A stretch of DNA of 34,017 nucleotides from Streptococcus suis (GCF_019794555.1 NZ_JAIMEP010000019.1:1603-35619), one strand, 5' to 3'. Positions 6,314 to 15,176 are shown, counted from the first letter of the stretch. Program-made: numbers and translations. The notes: generated from the letters alone by a model not told the origin.

Positions 6314-6366
6314 CGGCCGCCGGTATAGTTTATAATGAAGAAGCGTTGATTTATCAGCGTTTCTTT
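6314..6366 (+). repeat. att repeat, distal copy (attR)
   Basis: This is the direct repeat of 418-470. It holds the last 12 bases of the tRNA-Leu gene with no tRNA body in front, then the terminator hairpin. It marks the right border of the element; chromosomal sequence leading to adcR resumes after it. Confidence 0.9.
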
Positions 6367-6370
6367 TGTT

Positions 6371-6584
6371 TTTTGGTAAACTTTTGGTCGCTATTTATCA
6401 TTTTTAATAATACTCTTTAGTACTGAACGAACTAATTTCTTGAGTTGTTTGTTTTTCATTGTCAGATACTAACTTGTCCAAAGTATGGATTTTCTTATTT
6501 TTTCGTCTCAGTCAAGTTTCTAGTTTTCGAGTCAGACTAGAACTTACTTTGACAAGTTAGCTTCTAAATTTTTTTATTTTTTTC
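6371..6584. other. gene-free stretch with an inverted repeat before the adc operon
   Basis: No gene is visible. CTAACTTGTC (6469-6478) and GACAAGTTAG (6551-6560) are exact inverted repeats. A second imperfect dyad inside (AAGTTTCTAG with CTAGAACTT) makes a branched or long hairpin possible. T-runs follow (6567-6600). It may be an unannotated small RNA or terminator; nothing further can be said. Confidence 0.35.
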
Positions 6585-6624
6585 TTGTTTTTTTATTTTT
6601 AGTATGATATACTTAACAAGTTAA
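6585..6624 (+). promoter_or_regulatory. adc promoter with AdcR box
   Basis: TTGTTT (6585-6590), 17 bases and TATACT (6608-6613) form the promoter. TTAACAAGTTAA (6613-6624) is a perfect match to the streptococcal AdcR site TTAACYRGTTAA. It touches the -10 and would block transcription start when zinc-loaded AdcR binds. Confidence 0.9.
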
Positions 6625-6646
6625 TTAAAAGGTTAAGGATGTGCTT

Positions 6647-7090
6647 ATGAGCCAATTTGCATTAGATATTGAGAAGTGTTTGCATGAAATTGTTTTGAGT
6701 TCTGAGAACCAGTTGGAAATATTGGTTGGTTCTTGTCAAAGTACGGTGAAATTGACGAATACGCAGGAGCATATTTTGATGCTGATTGAAAAAGCTGCGT
6801 ATACTAATACTGAAATTGCAAAGCAGCTGAATGTTAGTCAAGCCGCTATTACAAAGGCTACTAAATCTTTGGTTGCTCAGGGCTTATTAGTAGCAGTAAA
6901 GGATTCAAAGGATGCACGTATTGTTCGTTTTAGTCTGACTGAGGCTGCAAAGCCTATTGCTGCGGAGCATGCGCATCATCATGCCCATACTTTGGAAGCA
7001 TATGAAGAACTGTTAGGTAATTATAGTCTTGACGAACAAGAGCTGATTGCAAGATTTTTGAATGAGTTAGTGGAGAAAATTAGAAAATAA
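6647..7090 (+). CDS. adcR: zinc-responsive MarR-family repressor AdcR
   Basis: AdcR senses zinc and represses zinc-uptake genes. This 147-residue MarR-type protein has the winged helix at about 52-95 (NTEIAKQLNVSQAAITKATK). Known AdcR zinc ligands are visible: Glu24, Cys30 and His42 near the N-terminus and the EHAHHHAH cluster in the C-terminal half. AAGGAT six bases upstream favours ATG 6647 over the GTG at 6641. It is first in adcRCBA, directly behind its own operator, so it autoregulates. The next gene starts on the base after its stop codon. Confidence 0.96.
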   Translation: MSQFALDIEKCLHEIVLSSENQLEILVGSCQSTVKLTNTQEHILMLIEKAAYTNTEIAKQLNVSQAAITKATKSLVAQGLLVAVKDSKDARIVRFSLTEAAKPIAAEHAHHHAHTLEAYEELLGNYSLDEQELIARFLNELVEKIRK

Positions 7091-7795
7091 ATGAGATATA
7101 TTACTGTGGAAGATTTGTCGTTTTACTACGACAAAGAACCGGTTTTGGAACATATTCATTATTATCTTGATAGTGGGGAATTTGTGACTTTGACTGGTGA
7201 GAATGGCGCAGCCAAGACAACCCTCATTAAGGCGACTTTGGGGATATTGAAGCCCAAACAGGGGAGGGTTTCTATTGCTGAGAAGAGTATAAAAGGTAAG
7301 AAGTTAAGAATGGCCTATTTACCTCAGCAAATTGCAAGTTTTAATGCTGGTTTTCCGAGCACTGTTTACGAATTTGTAAAATCAGGGCGTTATCCTCGGC
7401 AAGGGTGGTTTCGTCGTTTGACAGCCCATGATGAGGAACATGTTCGGATTAGTTTGGAATCAGTTGGAATGTGGGAACATCGGGATAAGCGCTTAGGTGC
7501 CTTGAGTGGTGGGCAGAAGCAACGTGCTGTCATTGCGCGTATGTTTGCCTCTGATCCAGATATTTTTATTCTGGATGAACCGACAACAGGGATGGATGCA
7601 GGGACAAAGGATGCCTTTTACCAGCTCATGCATCACTCAGCCAAAAAGCATGGTAAATCTGTATTGATGATTACTCACGATCCCGATGAATTGAATAAAT
7701 ACGCTGATCGTAATATTCACCTGGTTCGTGATCAACAGTCTCCTTGGCGTTGTTTCAATGTTCATGAAACTGATGAGGAGGTTGCCCATGTTTGA
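7091..7795 (+). CDS. adcC: zinc ABC transporter ATPase AdcC
   Basis: This 234-residue cytoplasmic ATPase powers AdcABC zinc import. It shows Walker A GENGAAKT (36-43), the signature LSGGQ, Walker B FILDEP and the switch histidine in MITHDP. Length is normal for the family. The ATG abuts the adcR stop codon, and its last eight bases overlap adcB, indicating tight translational coupling. Confidence 0.95.
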   Translation: MRYITVEDLSFYYDKEPVLEHIHYYLDSGEFVTLTGENGAAKTTLIKATLGILKPKQGRVSIAEKSIKGKKLRMAYLPQQIASFNAGFPSTVYEFVKSGRYPRQGWFRRLTAHDEEHVRISLESVGMWEHRDKRLGALSGGQKQRAVIARMFASDPDIFILDEPTTGMDAGTKDAFYQLMHHSAKKHGKSVLMITHDPDELNKYADRNIHLVRDQQSPWRCFNVHETDEEVAHV

Positions 7796-8600
7796 TTTAT
7801 CTGTATTTAATTATGACTTCATGCAACGCGCTTTTCTGGCGATTATTGCCATGAGTTTCTTTTCACCGATCCTAGGGGTTTTCTTAATCCTTAGGCGTCA
7901 AAGCTTAATGTCAGATACCCTCAGTCACGTTTCTTTAGCTGGTGTTGCATTCGGTTTGGTTTTGGGTATTTCGCCTACTCTTTCAACAGTACTTGTTGTA
8001 ATTGTAGCGGCTGTATTTTTGGAATATTTGAGGACTATTTATAAAAACTTTATGGAAATCGGAACGGCGATTCTCATGTCGACTGGTTTGGCGATTTCGT
8101 TGATTGTTATGAATAAATCAGGAGGAAAGTCTGGACTTAGTTTGGAACAATACCTTTTTGGTTCGATTGTAACAATCAGTCAAGAACAAGTCGTTGCTTT
8201 ATTTGTGATTGCTTTGATTGTCATTCTATTGACGTTGTTATTTTTACGTCCTATGTATATTCTTACCTTTGATGAAGATACCGCATTTGTAGATGGATTG
8301 CCTGTTAGAGCCATGTCTATTGCCTTTAATGTAGTTACTGGTGTTGCGATTGCACTTATGATTCCTGCTGCGGGGGCTTTATTGGTTTCAACCATTATGG
8401 TTCTACCTGCTTCTATTGCCTTACGACTTGGTAAGAGTTTTAAAGCTGTTATCTTTACGGGGATGGCAATTGGCTTTTTAGGAATGGTGACAGGATTGAT
8501 GACATCCTATTATGCAGAAACCCCGGCAAGTGCAAGTATTACCTTGATTTTCATTAGTATTTTCTTACTGGTGAATGTTGTTCAAAAATTTAGAAAATAA
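7788..8600 (+). CDS. adcB: zinc ABC transporter permease AdcB
   Basis: This 270-residue membrane protein of the ABC-3 (ZnuB) family forms the zinc channel. About eight hydrophobic segments are visible. The [15 protein letters not shown] stretch near residue 40 is the conserved region of this permease family. GAGGAG about seven bases before ATG 7788 sets the start; an upstream in-frame start at 7728 lies deep in adcC and has no such site. Confidence 0.94.
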   Translation: MFDLSVFNYDFMQRAFLAIIAMSFFSPILGVFLILRRQSLMSDTLSHVSLAGVAFGLVLGISPTLSTVLVVIVAAVFLEYLRTIYKNFMEIGTAILMSTGLAISLIVMNKSGGKSGLSLEQYLFGSIVTISQEQVVALFVIALIVILLTLLFLRPMYILTFDEDTAFVDGLPVRAMSIAFNVVTGVAIALMIPAAGALLVSTIMVLPASIALRLGKSFKAVIFTGMAIGFLGMVTGLMTSYYAETPASASITLIFISIFLLVNVVQKFRK

Positions 8601-8609
8601 GGAGTTATG

Positions 8610-10121
8610 ATGAAAAAAGTTGGATTGCTATTCGTGTCTATTTCAGCTTTGCTTTTCGGAGCTTGTGGCAATAGCACAGCTTCTGAAGATGGGAAGCTAA
8701 ATATTGTAACAACCTTCTATCCTGTTTATGAGTTCACCAAGCAGGTGGCAGGTGATGAGGCAAATGTTGATCTGTTGGTTAAGGCTGGAACAGAAGTTCA
8801 TGATTATGAACCCTCAGCAAAAGATATTGCTCGTATTCAAGAAGCTGATGTTTTTGTTTACGAAAATGAAAATATGGAAACATGGGTCCATGATGTTGAA
8901 AAATCACTTGATACAACAAAGGTTAACGTGATTAGTGCGACGGAGGGGATGTTGCTTTTGCCTGGCGGTGAGGAGGAACATGAAGGTCACGACCATAGTG
9001 AGGAGGGGCATAGTCATGCTTATGATCCGCATGTATGGTTGTCTCCTGCACGTGCAATTACTCTTGTAGAAACTATTCGTGATAGTTTGGTAGCTAAATA
9101 CCCAGAAAAGAAAGATACTTTTGAAACAAATGCGGCAGCCTATATTGAGAAATTAGATGCTTTGGATGCTAAATATTCTGAGGTATTATCTGCCGCTAAA
9201 CAGAAGTATTTTGTTACACAACATACAGCTTTTGCTTATTTGGCTTTAGATTATGGTTTGAAACAAGTTTCAATCACAGGTGTTGCTGCGGATGAAGATC
9301 CTACCCCTTCGCGGTTAGCCGAATTGACCGACTATATCAACAAATATGGAATCAAGTATATATACTTTGAAGAAAATGCGTCGAAATCTGTTGCTGAAAC
9401 ACTCGCAAATGAAACAGGTGTTCAGCTGGATGTTCTGAATCCTCTTGAAAGTTTGACAGATGAAGATATGAAAAATGGTAAGGATTATATTTCTGTTATG
9501 GAAGATAATCTGACTGCCCTTGAAAAAACAACTTCTCAAGCTGGTTCTGAAATTTTGCCAGAGGATGGGGCTGAGACTGCACAAACGGTCTATAATGGGT
9601 ATTTTGAAGACAGTGCTGTAAAAGATCGCACACTCTCAGACTATGCAGGCGAATGGCAATCTGTTTATCCATATTTGCTTGATGGGACCTTAGATCAAGT
9701 TTGGGATTATAAGGCTAAACTGAAAGGCGATATGACAGCTGATGAGTATAAGGCATATTATGATACCGGGTACAAAACGGATGTTGATCAAATTAACATT
9801 ACAGATAATTCCATGGAATTTGTGGTAGGCGATAAGAAAGAGAAGTTTACTTATAAGTATGTGGGTTATAAGATTTTGACTTACAAAAAAGGAAATCGTG
9901 GCGTTCGTTTCTTGTTTGAGGCAACAGATGCAAATGCTGGAAACTACAAGTATGTTCAATTTAGCGATCACAATATTGCACCAGTAAAAACCGGTCACTT
10001 CCATATCTACTTTGGTGGAGAGAGTCAAGATAAGCTTTTGGAAGAATTGGAAAACTGGCCGACATACTACCCTGTTGGTTTGACTGGTTTGGAAATTGGT
10101 CAGGAAATGCTGGCTCATTAA
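8610..10121 (+). CDS. adcA: zinc-binding lipoprotein AdcA (ZnuA-ZinT fusion)
   Basis: AdcA captures zinc outside the cell for AdcBC. Lipobox LFGAC places the lipid on Cys19. The N-terminal ZnuA-type domain (to about residue 310) has LNIVTTFYPVYEFTKQVAG and a His/Glu-rich loop (EEHEGHDHSEEGHSHA, about 120-135) followed by DPHVWLSP. The C-terminal ZinT domain (about 325-503) begins GYFEDSAVKDRTLSDYAGEW and ends with HFHIYFGG and WPTYYP. About 503 residues is typical of streptococcal AdcA. GGAG at 8601-8604 favours ATG 8610 over 8607. It is the last gene of the operon. Confidence 0.96.
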   Translation: MKKVGLLFVSISALLFGACGNSTASEDGKLNIVTTFYPVYEFTKQVAGDEANVDLLVKAGTEVHDYEPSAKDIARIQEADVFVYENENMETWVHDVEKSLDTTKVNVISATEGMLLLPGGEEEHEGHDHSEEGHSHAYDPHVWLSPARAITLVETIRDSLVAKYPEKKDTFETNAAAYIEKLDALDAKYSEVLSAAKQKYFVTQHTAFAYLALDYGLKQVSITGVAADEDPTPSRLAELTDYINKYGIKYIYFEENASKSVAETLANETGVQLDVLNPLESLTDEDMKNGKDYISVMEDNLTALEKTTSQAGSEILPEDGAETAQTVYNGYFEDSAVKDRTLSDYAGEWQSVYPYLLDGTLDQVWDYKAKLKGDMTADEYKAYYDTGYKTDVDQINITDNSMEFVVGDKKEKFTYKYVGYKILTYKKGNRGVRFLFEATDANAGNYKYVQFSDHNIAPVKTGHFHIYFGGESQDKLLEELENWPTYYPVGLTGLEIGQEMLAH

Positions 10122-10126
10122 GAGAA

Positions 10127-10158
10127 AAAAGACTGGACGAGCGGTTCAGTCTTTCTTC
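10127..10158 (+). terminator. terminator after adcA
   Basis: AAAGACTG (10128-10135) pairs with CAGTCTTT (10147-10154), followed by CTTCTT. The tail is weak and runs into the -35 of the next promoter, so some read-through into copY is possible. Confidence 0.65.
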
Positions 10159-10196
10159 TTGACATTTTTTGACTACAGTTGTAAACTGAAATTGTA
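10159..10196 (+). promoter_or_regulatory. copY promoter with cop box
   Basis: TTGACA (10159-10164), a 17-base spacer and TAAACT (10182-10187) form the promoter. TACAGTTGTA (10174-10183) matches the CopY operator TACANNTGTA exactly and sits in the spacer up to the -10. A degenerate second copy TGAAATTGTA lies at 10187-10196. Confidence 0.88.
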
Positions 10197-10221
10197 GAAA
10201 TAGATTCATGGAGGTGAGATT

Positions 10222-10668
10222 GTGGAGCAAGCTATTTCAGCTGCAGAGTGGCAGGTGATGCGGGTTCTGTGGGCACAGCCGGGAACGACTTCTCAGGAAA
10301 TTATTCAGGCCTTGCAGGAGGGATTTGATTGGCAGGCGACGACCATTAAGACACTTTTGGGGCGGCTGCGGAATAAAAACTATTTGCGTATGGCCAAGGA
10401 AACAAGCAAGTATCACTATTATCCGCTGATTAGTGAAGAGGAACATTTGCAGGGGCAGGTGGAGCTCTTATTGGCTACCATATGCTCTACGAAGCAGGGG
10501 CAACTGGTTGAAAAGCTGCTGGACACAGGGATATTTTCCCAAAAAAGCCTTGAGAATATCGCCAGCAAAATCTCGCAGTTACAAAAGACGGCACCTGAGA
10601 GTATTGTCTGTCAGTGTCTGCCAGGTCAATGTACTTGTGGTCATCATACAAAAGGAGAAAAATCATGA
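10222..10668 (+). CDS. copY: copper-responsive repressor CopY (BlaI/MecI/CopY family)
   Basis: This 148-residue repressor has a winged-helix N-terminus (SAAEWQVMRVLWAQPGTTSQ, with recognition helix WQATTIKTLLGRLRNK at about 37-52). The C-terminal cysteine hook is CxCx4CxC (Cys130, 132, 137, 139), the metal-sensing motif that separates CopY/TcrY from BlaI and MecI. Start is GTG with GGAGG seven bases before it. A cop box in its promoter implies autoregulation released by copper. Its stop overlaps the ATG of the next gene. No copA ATPase is present between or after them. Confidence 0.92.
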   Translation: MEQAISAAEWQVMRVLWAQPGTTSQEIIQALQEGFDWQATTIKTLLGRLRNKNYLRMAKETSKYHYYPLISEEEHLQGQVELLLATICSTKQGQLVEKLLDTGIFSQKSLENIASKISQLQKTAPESIVCQCLPGQCTCGHHTKGEKS

Positions 10669-10874
10669 AACAAACCTTGAAATTGAAAAATTTATCTTGT
10701 CAAAACTGTGTGAAGCATGTGACCAATCATTTCTTGGAAATGGATGGGGTAGATGAGGTATCAATCCAGTTGGATCAGCAGTTAGCAGAAGTACAAACTT
10801 CTGTGGAACACAGCTTGGAGCGTTATAAAGAAGCCTTGGAAGATACTGTCTATGAGGTGGTAGAATTAGTGTAG
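10665..10874 (+). CDS. copZ: CopZ-like heavy-metal-associated protein
   Basis: This 69-residue protein has one HMA (ferredoxin-like) domain with the metal-binding pair CQNC (Cys12, Cys15), followed by a typical VDEVSIQLDQQLAEVQ strand region and a closing YEVVELV. Copper chaperones of this size hand Cu(I) to CopA or CopY. The residue before the CxxC is Ser where Met-x-Cys or Thr-Cys is usual. It overlaps copY by four bases (ATGA) and ends at a strong terminator, so the operon has two genes only. Confidence 0.85.
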   Translation: MKQTLKLKNLSCQNCVKHVTNHFLEMDGVDEVSIQLDQQLAEVQTSVEHSLERYKEALEDTVYEVVELV

Positions 10875-10880
10875 GAGTAA

Positions 10881-10903
10881 AAGCAGCCGTCGGGCTGCTT
10901 TTT
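10881..10903 (+). terminator. bidirectional terminator, copZ and HIT gene
   Basis: AAGCAGCC (10881-10888), loop GTCG and GGCTGCTT (10893-10900) are followed by T residues. It ends the copYZ transcript and lies directly beyond the stop codon of the convergent HIT gene. Confidence 0.9.
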
Positions 10904-11279
10904 ATAATGCTTTGAGAAAATGAGTCAAATCCAGTTGTACTTGTGCAAGTGAAATTTGGTCCCAGAAGCCGTCTGATCGAAAGCGTGGAATCAGGTGGAC
11001 ATGGAAATGGGTGCCAGCATCAAACAAGCGATCGTTGCAGGCTATGGTCACACCGTCAATTGTCAATGCTTGACAGAGTTTATTAGTCAACAAGACTTCC
11101 AAGTCCGATAGTTCATAGCGAACAGCAGGAGGGATTTGGCTGAGCGTGTCATAGTGTTCCTTGCTGATAATCAGTAGATGCCCCGTTTGGACAGGGTCAA
11201 TATCCCAGACGACCTTGAAATGTTCCGTATGGTAGAGATTATCTTCTTCTTTGAGTTGGTGGCAAAAAATGCAGGTCAT
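10902..11279 (-). CDS. HIT-family nucleotide hydrolase
   Basis: This 125-residue protein has the histidine-triad motif HFHVHLIPR (His91, 93, 95), the catalytic site of nucleotidyl hydrolases and transferases. It also has the N-terminal CIFC pair and the GHLLIISKEH strand typical of the family. HIT members cleave AMP-lysine, ADP-ribose or dinucleotide polyphosphates; the substrate cannot be told from sequence. GGAG before the ATG supports the start. It follows tyrS on the same strand after 56 bases and may share its transcript. Confidence 0.9.
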   Translation of the reverse strand: MTCIFCHQLKEEDNLYHTEHFKVVWDIDPVQTGHLLIISKEHYDTLSQIPPAVRYELSDLEVLLTNKLCQALTIDGVTIACNDRLFDAGTHFHVHLIPRFRSDGFWDQISLAQVQLDLTHFLKAL

Positions 11280-11335
11280 GTCATTTCTCCTAGGTTAGCA
11301 GAAAAGGAAATCACATAGGATTTCCTTGAAAAATG

Positions 11336-12592
11336 TTAATAAGTCAATACAGAATATTTCTTCTTTCCACGACGGATAACGGTCAACTCGCCGTCAATCT
11401 TGTCGCTGTCAGAAAGACTGTAGTCTAAGTCTTGCACACGCTCACCGTTGACATAGATGGCACCATTTGCTACATCTTCACGAGCTTGGCGTTTTGAGTT
11501 AACAATACCAGAGGTAACCAAGAGTTCAACGATGTTAAGGTTGTCTTCAGCCTGTACAGCGTAGTTTGGAACGTTGCTGAGGCCCTGTTTAAGTTCTTTT
11601 GCGGATAGGTTTTTGATGTTGCCAGCGAACAATTGCTCGGTGATGTTAAGTGCTTGGTTATAGGCGTCTTCACCGTGGACCAATGTCACGACTTCCTTAG
11701 CCAAAATCTTCTGAGCTAGGCGTTCATGACGGGCAGCGTCAAATTTTTCTTCAATCTCAGCAATCTCATCAAGTGACAAGAAAGTAAAGATTTTCAAGAA
11801 ACGAACGGCATCGTCGTCCATGACATTGAGCCAGAATTGGTACATTTCATACGGTGAAGTCTTGTCGGCATCAAGCCAAACAGCGTTACCTTCCGACTTA
11901 CCAAACTTCTTACCGGTTGAGTCGGTAATGAGAGGAACAGTCATCACGTGACCAGTTCTATCAGCTTTGCGACGTAGCAATTCCGTGCCGGCGGTCATAT
12001 TGCCCCATTGATCTGAACCACCAATTTGCAATGTAACATTATGCTTATCATTCAACTCATAGAAATCATACCCTTGCATGATTTGGTAGGCAAATTCAGT
12101 GTAAGAAATTCCTGTTTCAATCCGTTTTTTTACAGAATCTTTGCTCATCATGTAGTTGACAGTGAAGTATTTACCGACATCACGAAGGAAGTCAATGAAG
12201 CTAATATCTGAGAACCAGTCGTAGTTATTGACCATTTCGGCCTTGTTATCACCATTTTCAAAATCCAAGAAGCGAGAGAGCTGACCTTGGATCTTTGTTA
12301 CCCAACCGTCTACTGTATCTTTGGTTTGCAAGCTCCGCTCCGCATCCTTGAAGGAAGGGTCGCCAATCAGACCAGTAGCTCCACCAACTAGAGCGTAAGG
12401 TTTGTGCCCTGCTAATTGCAAGTGACGGCAGACGAGGATTGGCACCAAATGCCCCAAATGCAGGCTGTCGGCAGTTGGGTCGTAGCCAGAATAATAGGAT
12501 ACTTGCCCTTCTGTCAATGCTTTTACCAAGGCTTCTTCGTCTGTCGTTTGAAAGACCAGGCCGCGAGCTTTCAGTTCTTCAAAAATGTTCAT
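11336..12592 (-). CDS. tyrS: tyrosyl-tRNA synthetase
   Basis: This 418-residue class I synthetase charges tRNA-Tyr; a tRNA-Tyr gene lies at 13-93. Visible are the HIGH-type motif HLGH (45-48), [17 protein letters not shown] in the active site, GGSDQWGNM and the KMSKS counterpart KFGKS. The last 65 residues ([14 protein letters not shown]..., GAIYVNG) form an S4 RNA-binding domain. GGAG about nine bases before the ATG fixes the start. The leader is too short for a T-box. Confidence 0.97.
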   Translation of the reverse strand: MNIFEELKARGLVFQTTDEEALVKALTEGQVSYYSGYDPTADSLHLGHLVPILVCRHLQLAGHKPYALVGGATGLIGDPSFKDAERSLQTKDTVDGWVTKIQGQLSRFLDFENGDNKAEMVNNYDWFSDISFIDFLRDVGKYFTVNYMMSKDSVKKRIETGISYTEFAYQIMQGYDFYELNDKHNVTLQIGGSDQWGNMTAGTELLRRKADRTGHVMTVPLITDSTGKKFGKSEGNAVWLDADKTSPYEMYQFWLNVMDDDAVRFLKIFTFLSLDEIAEIEEKFDAARHERLAQKILAKEVVTLVHGEDAYNQALNITEQLFAGNIKNLSAKELKQGLSNVPNYAVQAEDNLNIVELLVTSGIVNSKRQAREDVANGAIYVNGERVQDLDYSLSDSDKIDGELTVIRRGKKKYSVLTY

Positions 12593-12622
12593 GTAGGCTG
12601 TCTCCTTTTGATTGAATAGTTA

Positions 12623-12686
12623 GACCCAAGTCATATTTTAAAGTATTTGGGTCGAACTTTGTATTAAAAAATTCCCTCCTATTATA
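12623..12686 (-). promoter_or_regulatory. tyrS promoter -10 and leader hairpin
   Basis: The minus-strand -10 TATAAT is at 12686-12681, with no good -35. The leader folds GACCCAA (12653-12647) against TTGGGTC (12629-12623) around a 17-base loop. There is no T-run after it, so it is not an obvious attenuator; it may affect mRNA stability. Confidence 0.55.
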
Positions 12687-12694
12687 CCATGAAA

Positions 12695-12724
12695 TTGCGG
12701 AAAATAAACATATTTTGGTATAAT
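12695..12724 (+). promoter_or_regulatory. pbp1b promoter
   Basis: TTGCGG (12695-12700), an 18-base spacer and TATAAT (12719-12724) lie 20 bases before the pbp1b start, back-to-back with the tyrS promoter. Confidence 0.7.
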
Positions 12725-12743
12725 GGTATGATAAGGAGTTACT

Positions 12744-15092
12744 ATGGCGACTAAATCAGAAAAACAAGATAATCAAAAGAAAAATAGTGTCCTCAATTTA
12801 GGTGATCTAGTAGGAGTACTTCTCCGTTCACTGAAGCTCTTATTGAACTCAGTTACAGTATTAATACTTCTCTTTGGGATTTTAGGAGCAGGTATTGGGG
12901 TTGGTTTTGTTGTAAGTCTTTTCGACAAAGTTGAAGTTCCAAAGACAGAGGAATTGTTAAAGGAAGTTTCAAATGTCAGTAGCGTGTCTAAACTCGTCTA
13001 TTCAGATGGTACTCTTATTTCAGAAGTAAATTCAGATTTGCTACGAATTCCGATTGGCACAGATGATATTTCTGAATACTTAAAACAAGCAGTTATTGCT
13101 ACAGAAGACGTAACTTTTGAAAGTCATAATGGGATTGTTCCTAAGGCAGTGTTGCGCGCAGCATTAGGTTCTGTGGGACTAGGATCATCTACAGGTGGTT
13201 CGACATTAACGCAACAGCTGATAAAACAGCAGTTAGTAGGGGATGCGCCAACTTTTACTCGTAAAGCAAACGAGATTGTGGCTGCGTTAGCCTTAGAACG
13301 TAATATGAGTAAAGAGGAAATTTTAACGACCTACCTCAATGTGGCTCCCTTTGGTAGAAATAATCAAGGGAAAAATATAGCTGGGGTTGAAGAAGCTGCT
13401 CAGGGTATTTTTGGAAAATCTGCAAAAGACTTGACAGTTCCTCAAGCGGCATTCATCGCTGGATTGCCTCAAAGTCCGATTGTTTATTCACCGTATGCTT
13501 CAGATGGAACTAGAAAGCCAGACGAAGATATGGTTTATGGTCTGGAGCGATATCAGGATGTTTTATTCAATATGTACAGGGCAAGTTTTCTGTCAAAAGA
13601 AGACTACGAAACATATAAAGCATACGATATCACTCAGGATTTCAAGGCGCCTGCACCCGTAACGAAGGATACAAAAGACTATCTTTATTACGAGGTCATG
13701 GAAGAGGCAGAGCAGGTTATGTTTGATTATTTGGTCAAACGTGACAATGTTTCTGAAAATGATTTGAAAAATGATGATATTCGGACAGAGTATGAAGAAA
13801 AAGCAAGGATCGAACTTAGTCAGGGCGGATATACTGTAAAAAGCACTGTAAATAAGACGATTTACGATACAATGCAATCCGTTGTCGCAAACTATGGTAG
13901 TGTATTAGATGATGGTAATACATATGTTGAGACTGGAAGTGTCTTATTGGATAATACAACAGGGGCGATTTTAGGCTTTGTTGGTGGACGAGATTATGAT
14001 AGCAATCAAAACAATCATGCATTTGATACACTTCGCTCACCAGCTTCGACAATTAAACCACTGCTTGCATATGGTATTGCAATTGATCAAGGGTTGATTG
14101 GATCGGCTAGTATTTTGTCAAATTACCCAACCAATTTTTCAAGTGGTCAACCAATTATGTATGGTACTAGTAAAGGTACAGGAATGATGAATTTACAGAC
14201 GGCTATTGATATGTCTGTAAACATTCCTGCATTCTGGACCTACAAGATGATTCAAAATGCAGGTGTTAACGCCAAGGAATATATGGAAAAGATGAACTAT
14301 CATATTCCGATGTATGATATTGAAAGTGTACCGTTGGGCGGAGGGGTTGAAATCTCTGTATTGACGAATACCAACGCCTATCAGACGTTGGCCAATGGGG
14401 GTGTTTATAATAAACACTACATTGTTGAAAATATCACAGCTACAGATGGAACAGTAGTGTATCAGCATGAGGCGGCACCTGTTCAAGTATACTCAAAAGC
14501 GACTGCAAGCATCATGAACCAATTGTTGAGGCAAGTAGTTAATTCTGGATATACTACTACATTTAAGAGTCGACTAAATAGTTTGAATCCACAAGCTGCT
14601 ACTTCAGATTTTGTTGGTAAAACAGGAACTAGTAATGAGGTAAACGATGTCTGGCTAATGTTATCAACTCCAAAAGTTACATTAGGAACATGGGCTGGTA
14701 ATGATGATAATTCAGAAATGTATGTTTGGACGGGATACCACAATAATTCTCAATATGTTGCATACATGGTAGATGCGTTATATAATGTTGATTCAAATAT
14801 GTTTGCAGGGAAATTTGAACTTGATAAAAGTGTCATCTCCTCCAGTGTAGTTGCTTCCACAGGTCAACGTCCGGGAACAACGCAAGTAAATGGTCGCCAA
14901 TTTACGGTAAGTGGCGCCTTGACAACGAGTTATTGGGCGAAGAATGGCGCACCTGTTACTAGCTACAAATTTATGGTTGGTGGTACAGAGAGTGATTATT
15001 CAAAAGCTTGGGCAACTGTGTTTGGTTCAACGAATGGTACAACCACAAGTTCATCAAGATCAACAACTACATCAAGTAGTAATTCTAGATAA
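12744..15092 (+). CDS. pbp1b: class A penicillin-binding protein 1B
   Basis: This 782-residue bifunctional cell-wall synthase polymerises glycan and cross-links peptides outside the membrane. A Lys-rich cytoplasmic tail is followed by one membrane anchor (about 35-60). The GT51 glycosyltransferase domain shows EDVTFESHNG (121-130, catalytic Glu121) and GGSTLTQQL (151-159). The transpeptidase domain has SxxK at Ser435-Lys438 (STIK), SVN (491-493) and KTGTS (626-630), all intact. The C-terminal 20 residues are almost only Ser and Thr. AAGGAG precedes the ATG. The gene reads toward rpoB, as in related streptococci. Confidence 0.95.
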   Translation: MATKSEKQDNQKKNSVLNLGDLVGVLLRSLKLLLNSVTVLILLFGILGAGIGVGFVVSLFDKVEVPKTEELLKEVSNVSSVSKLVYSDGTLISEVNSDLLRIPIGTDDISEYLKQAVIATEDVTFESHNGIVPKAVLRAALGSVGLGSSTGGSTLTQQLIKQQLVGDAPTFTRKANEIVAALALERNMSKEEILTTYLNVAPFGRNNQGKNIAGVEEAAQGIFGKSAKDLTVPQAAFIAGLPQSPIVYSPYASDGTRKPDEDMVYGLERYQDVLFNMYRASFLSKEDYETYKAYDITQDFKAPAPVTKDTKDYLYYEVMEEAEQVMFDYLVKRDNVSENDLKNDDIRTEYEEKARIELSQGGYTVKSTVNKTIYDTMQSVVANYGSVLDDGNTYVETGSVLLDNTTGAILGFVGGRDYDSNQNNHAFDTLRSPASTIKPLLAYGIAIDQGLIGSASILSNYPTNFSSGQPIMYGTSKGTGMMNLQTAIDMSVNIPAFWTYKMIQNAGVNAKEYMEKMNYHIPMYDIESVPLGGGVEISVLTNTNAYQTLANGGVYNKHYIVENITATDGTVVYQHEAAPVQVYSKATASIMNQLLRQVVNSGYTTTFKSRLNSLNPQAATSDFVGKTGTSNEVNDVWLMLSTPKVTLGTWAGNDDNSEMYVWTGYHNNSQYVAYMVDALYNVDSNMFAGKFELDKSVISSSVVASTGQRPGTTQVNGRQFTVSGALTTSYWAKNGAPVTSYKFMVGGTESDYSKAWATVFGSTNGTTTSSSRSTTTSSSNSR

Positions 15093-15176
15093 ACTAGAAT
15101 GATTTCAAGAGAATCTGGAAGTAGCCAGGAGTCTTATTACCCTATCCAACAAGGGGAATAAGGAGAAAGTAGATAG
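15093..15176 (+). other. pbp1b-rpoB spacer hairpin
   Basis: CTTATTACCC (15133-15142) pairs with GGGGAATAAG (15153-15162), one mismatch, around a ten-base loop. AACTAGAAT (around 15091) and ATTCTAGTT (15184-15192) form an outer pair spanning the rpoB -35. There is no T-run, so it is not a classical terminator and read-through into rpoB is possible. Confidence 0.4.

Larger units (their letters stand above)
418..6334. mobile_element. integrated element in tRNA-Leu with a CRESS-like Rep
   Basis: Direct repeats of the tRNA-Leu 3' end bracket about 5.9 kb. The contents are a tyrosine integrase beside the tRNA gene, a DUF771 protein, an HUH-plus-helicase Rep, two small unknown genes, structured non-coding DNA, a lipoprotein and an HTH repressor. 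There are no relaxase, coupling-protein, capsid or terminase genes, so it is neither a self-transmissible ICE nor a normal prophage. The gene set fits an integrative plasmid-like element of the pCRESS kind, i.e. integrated rolling-circle replicons reported in Firmicutes. The family assignment rests on the Rep architecture and is an inference. Confidence 0.88.

Noticed and set aside
418..6366. Prophage or self-transmissible ICE
   Set aside because: No structural, packaging, lysis, relaxase or type IV secretion genes are present in 5.9 kb.
12593..12743. Possible T-box riboswitch for tyrS
   Set aside because: The leader from the TATAAT to the ATG is only about 85 bases, with one hairpin, no T-box sequence and no terminator; too short for a T-box.
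14040..14640. Altered beta-lactam target in PBP1b
   Set aside because: STIK, SVN and KTGTS motifs are normal, and PBP1b is not a main resistance determinant.
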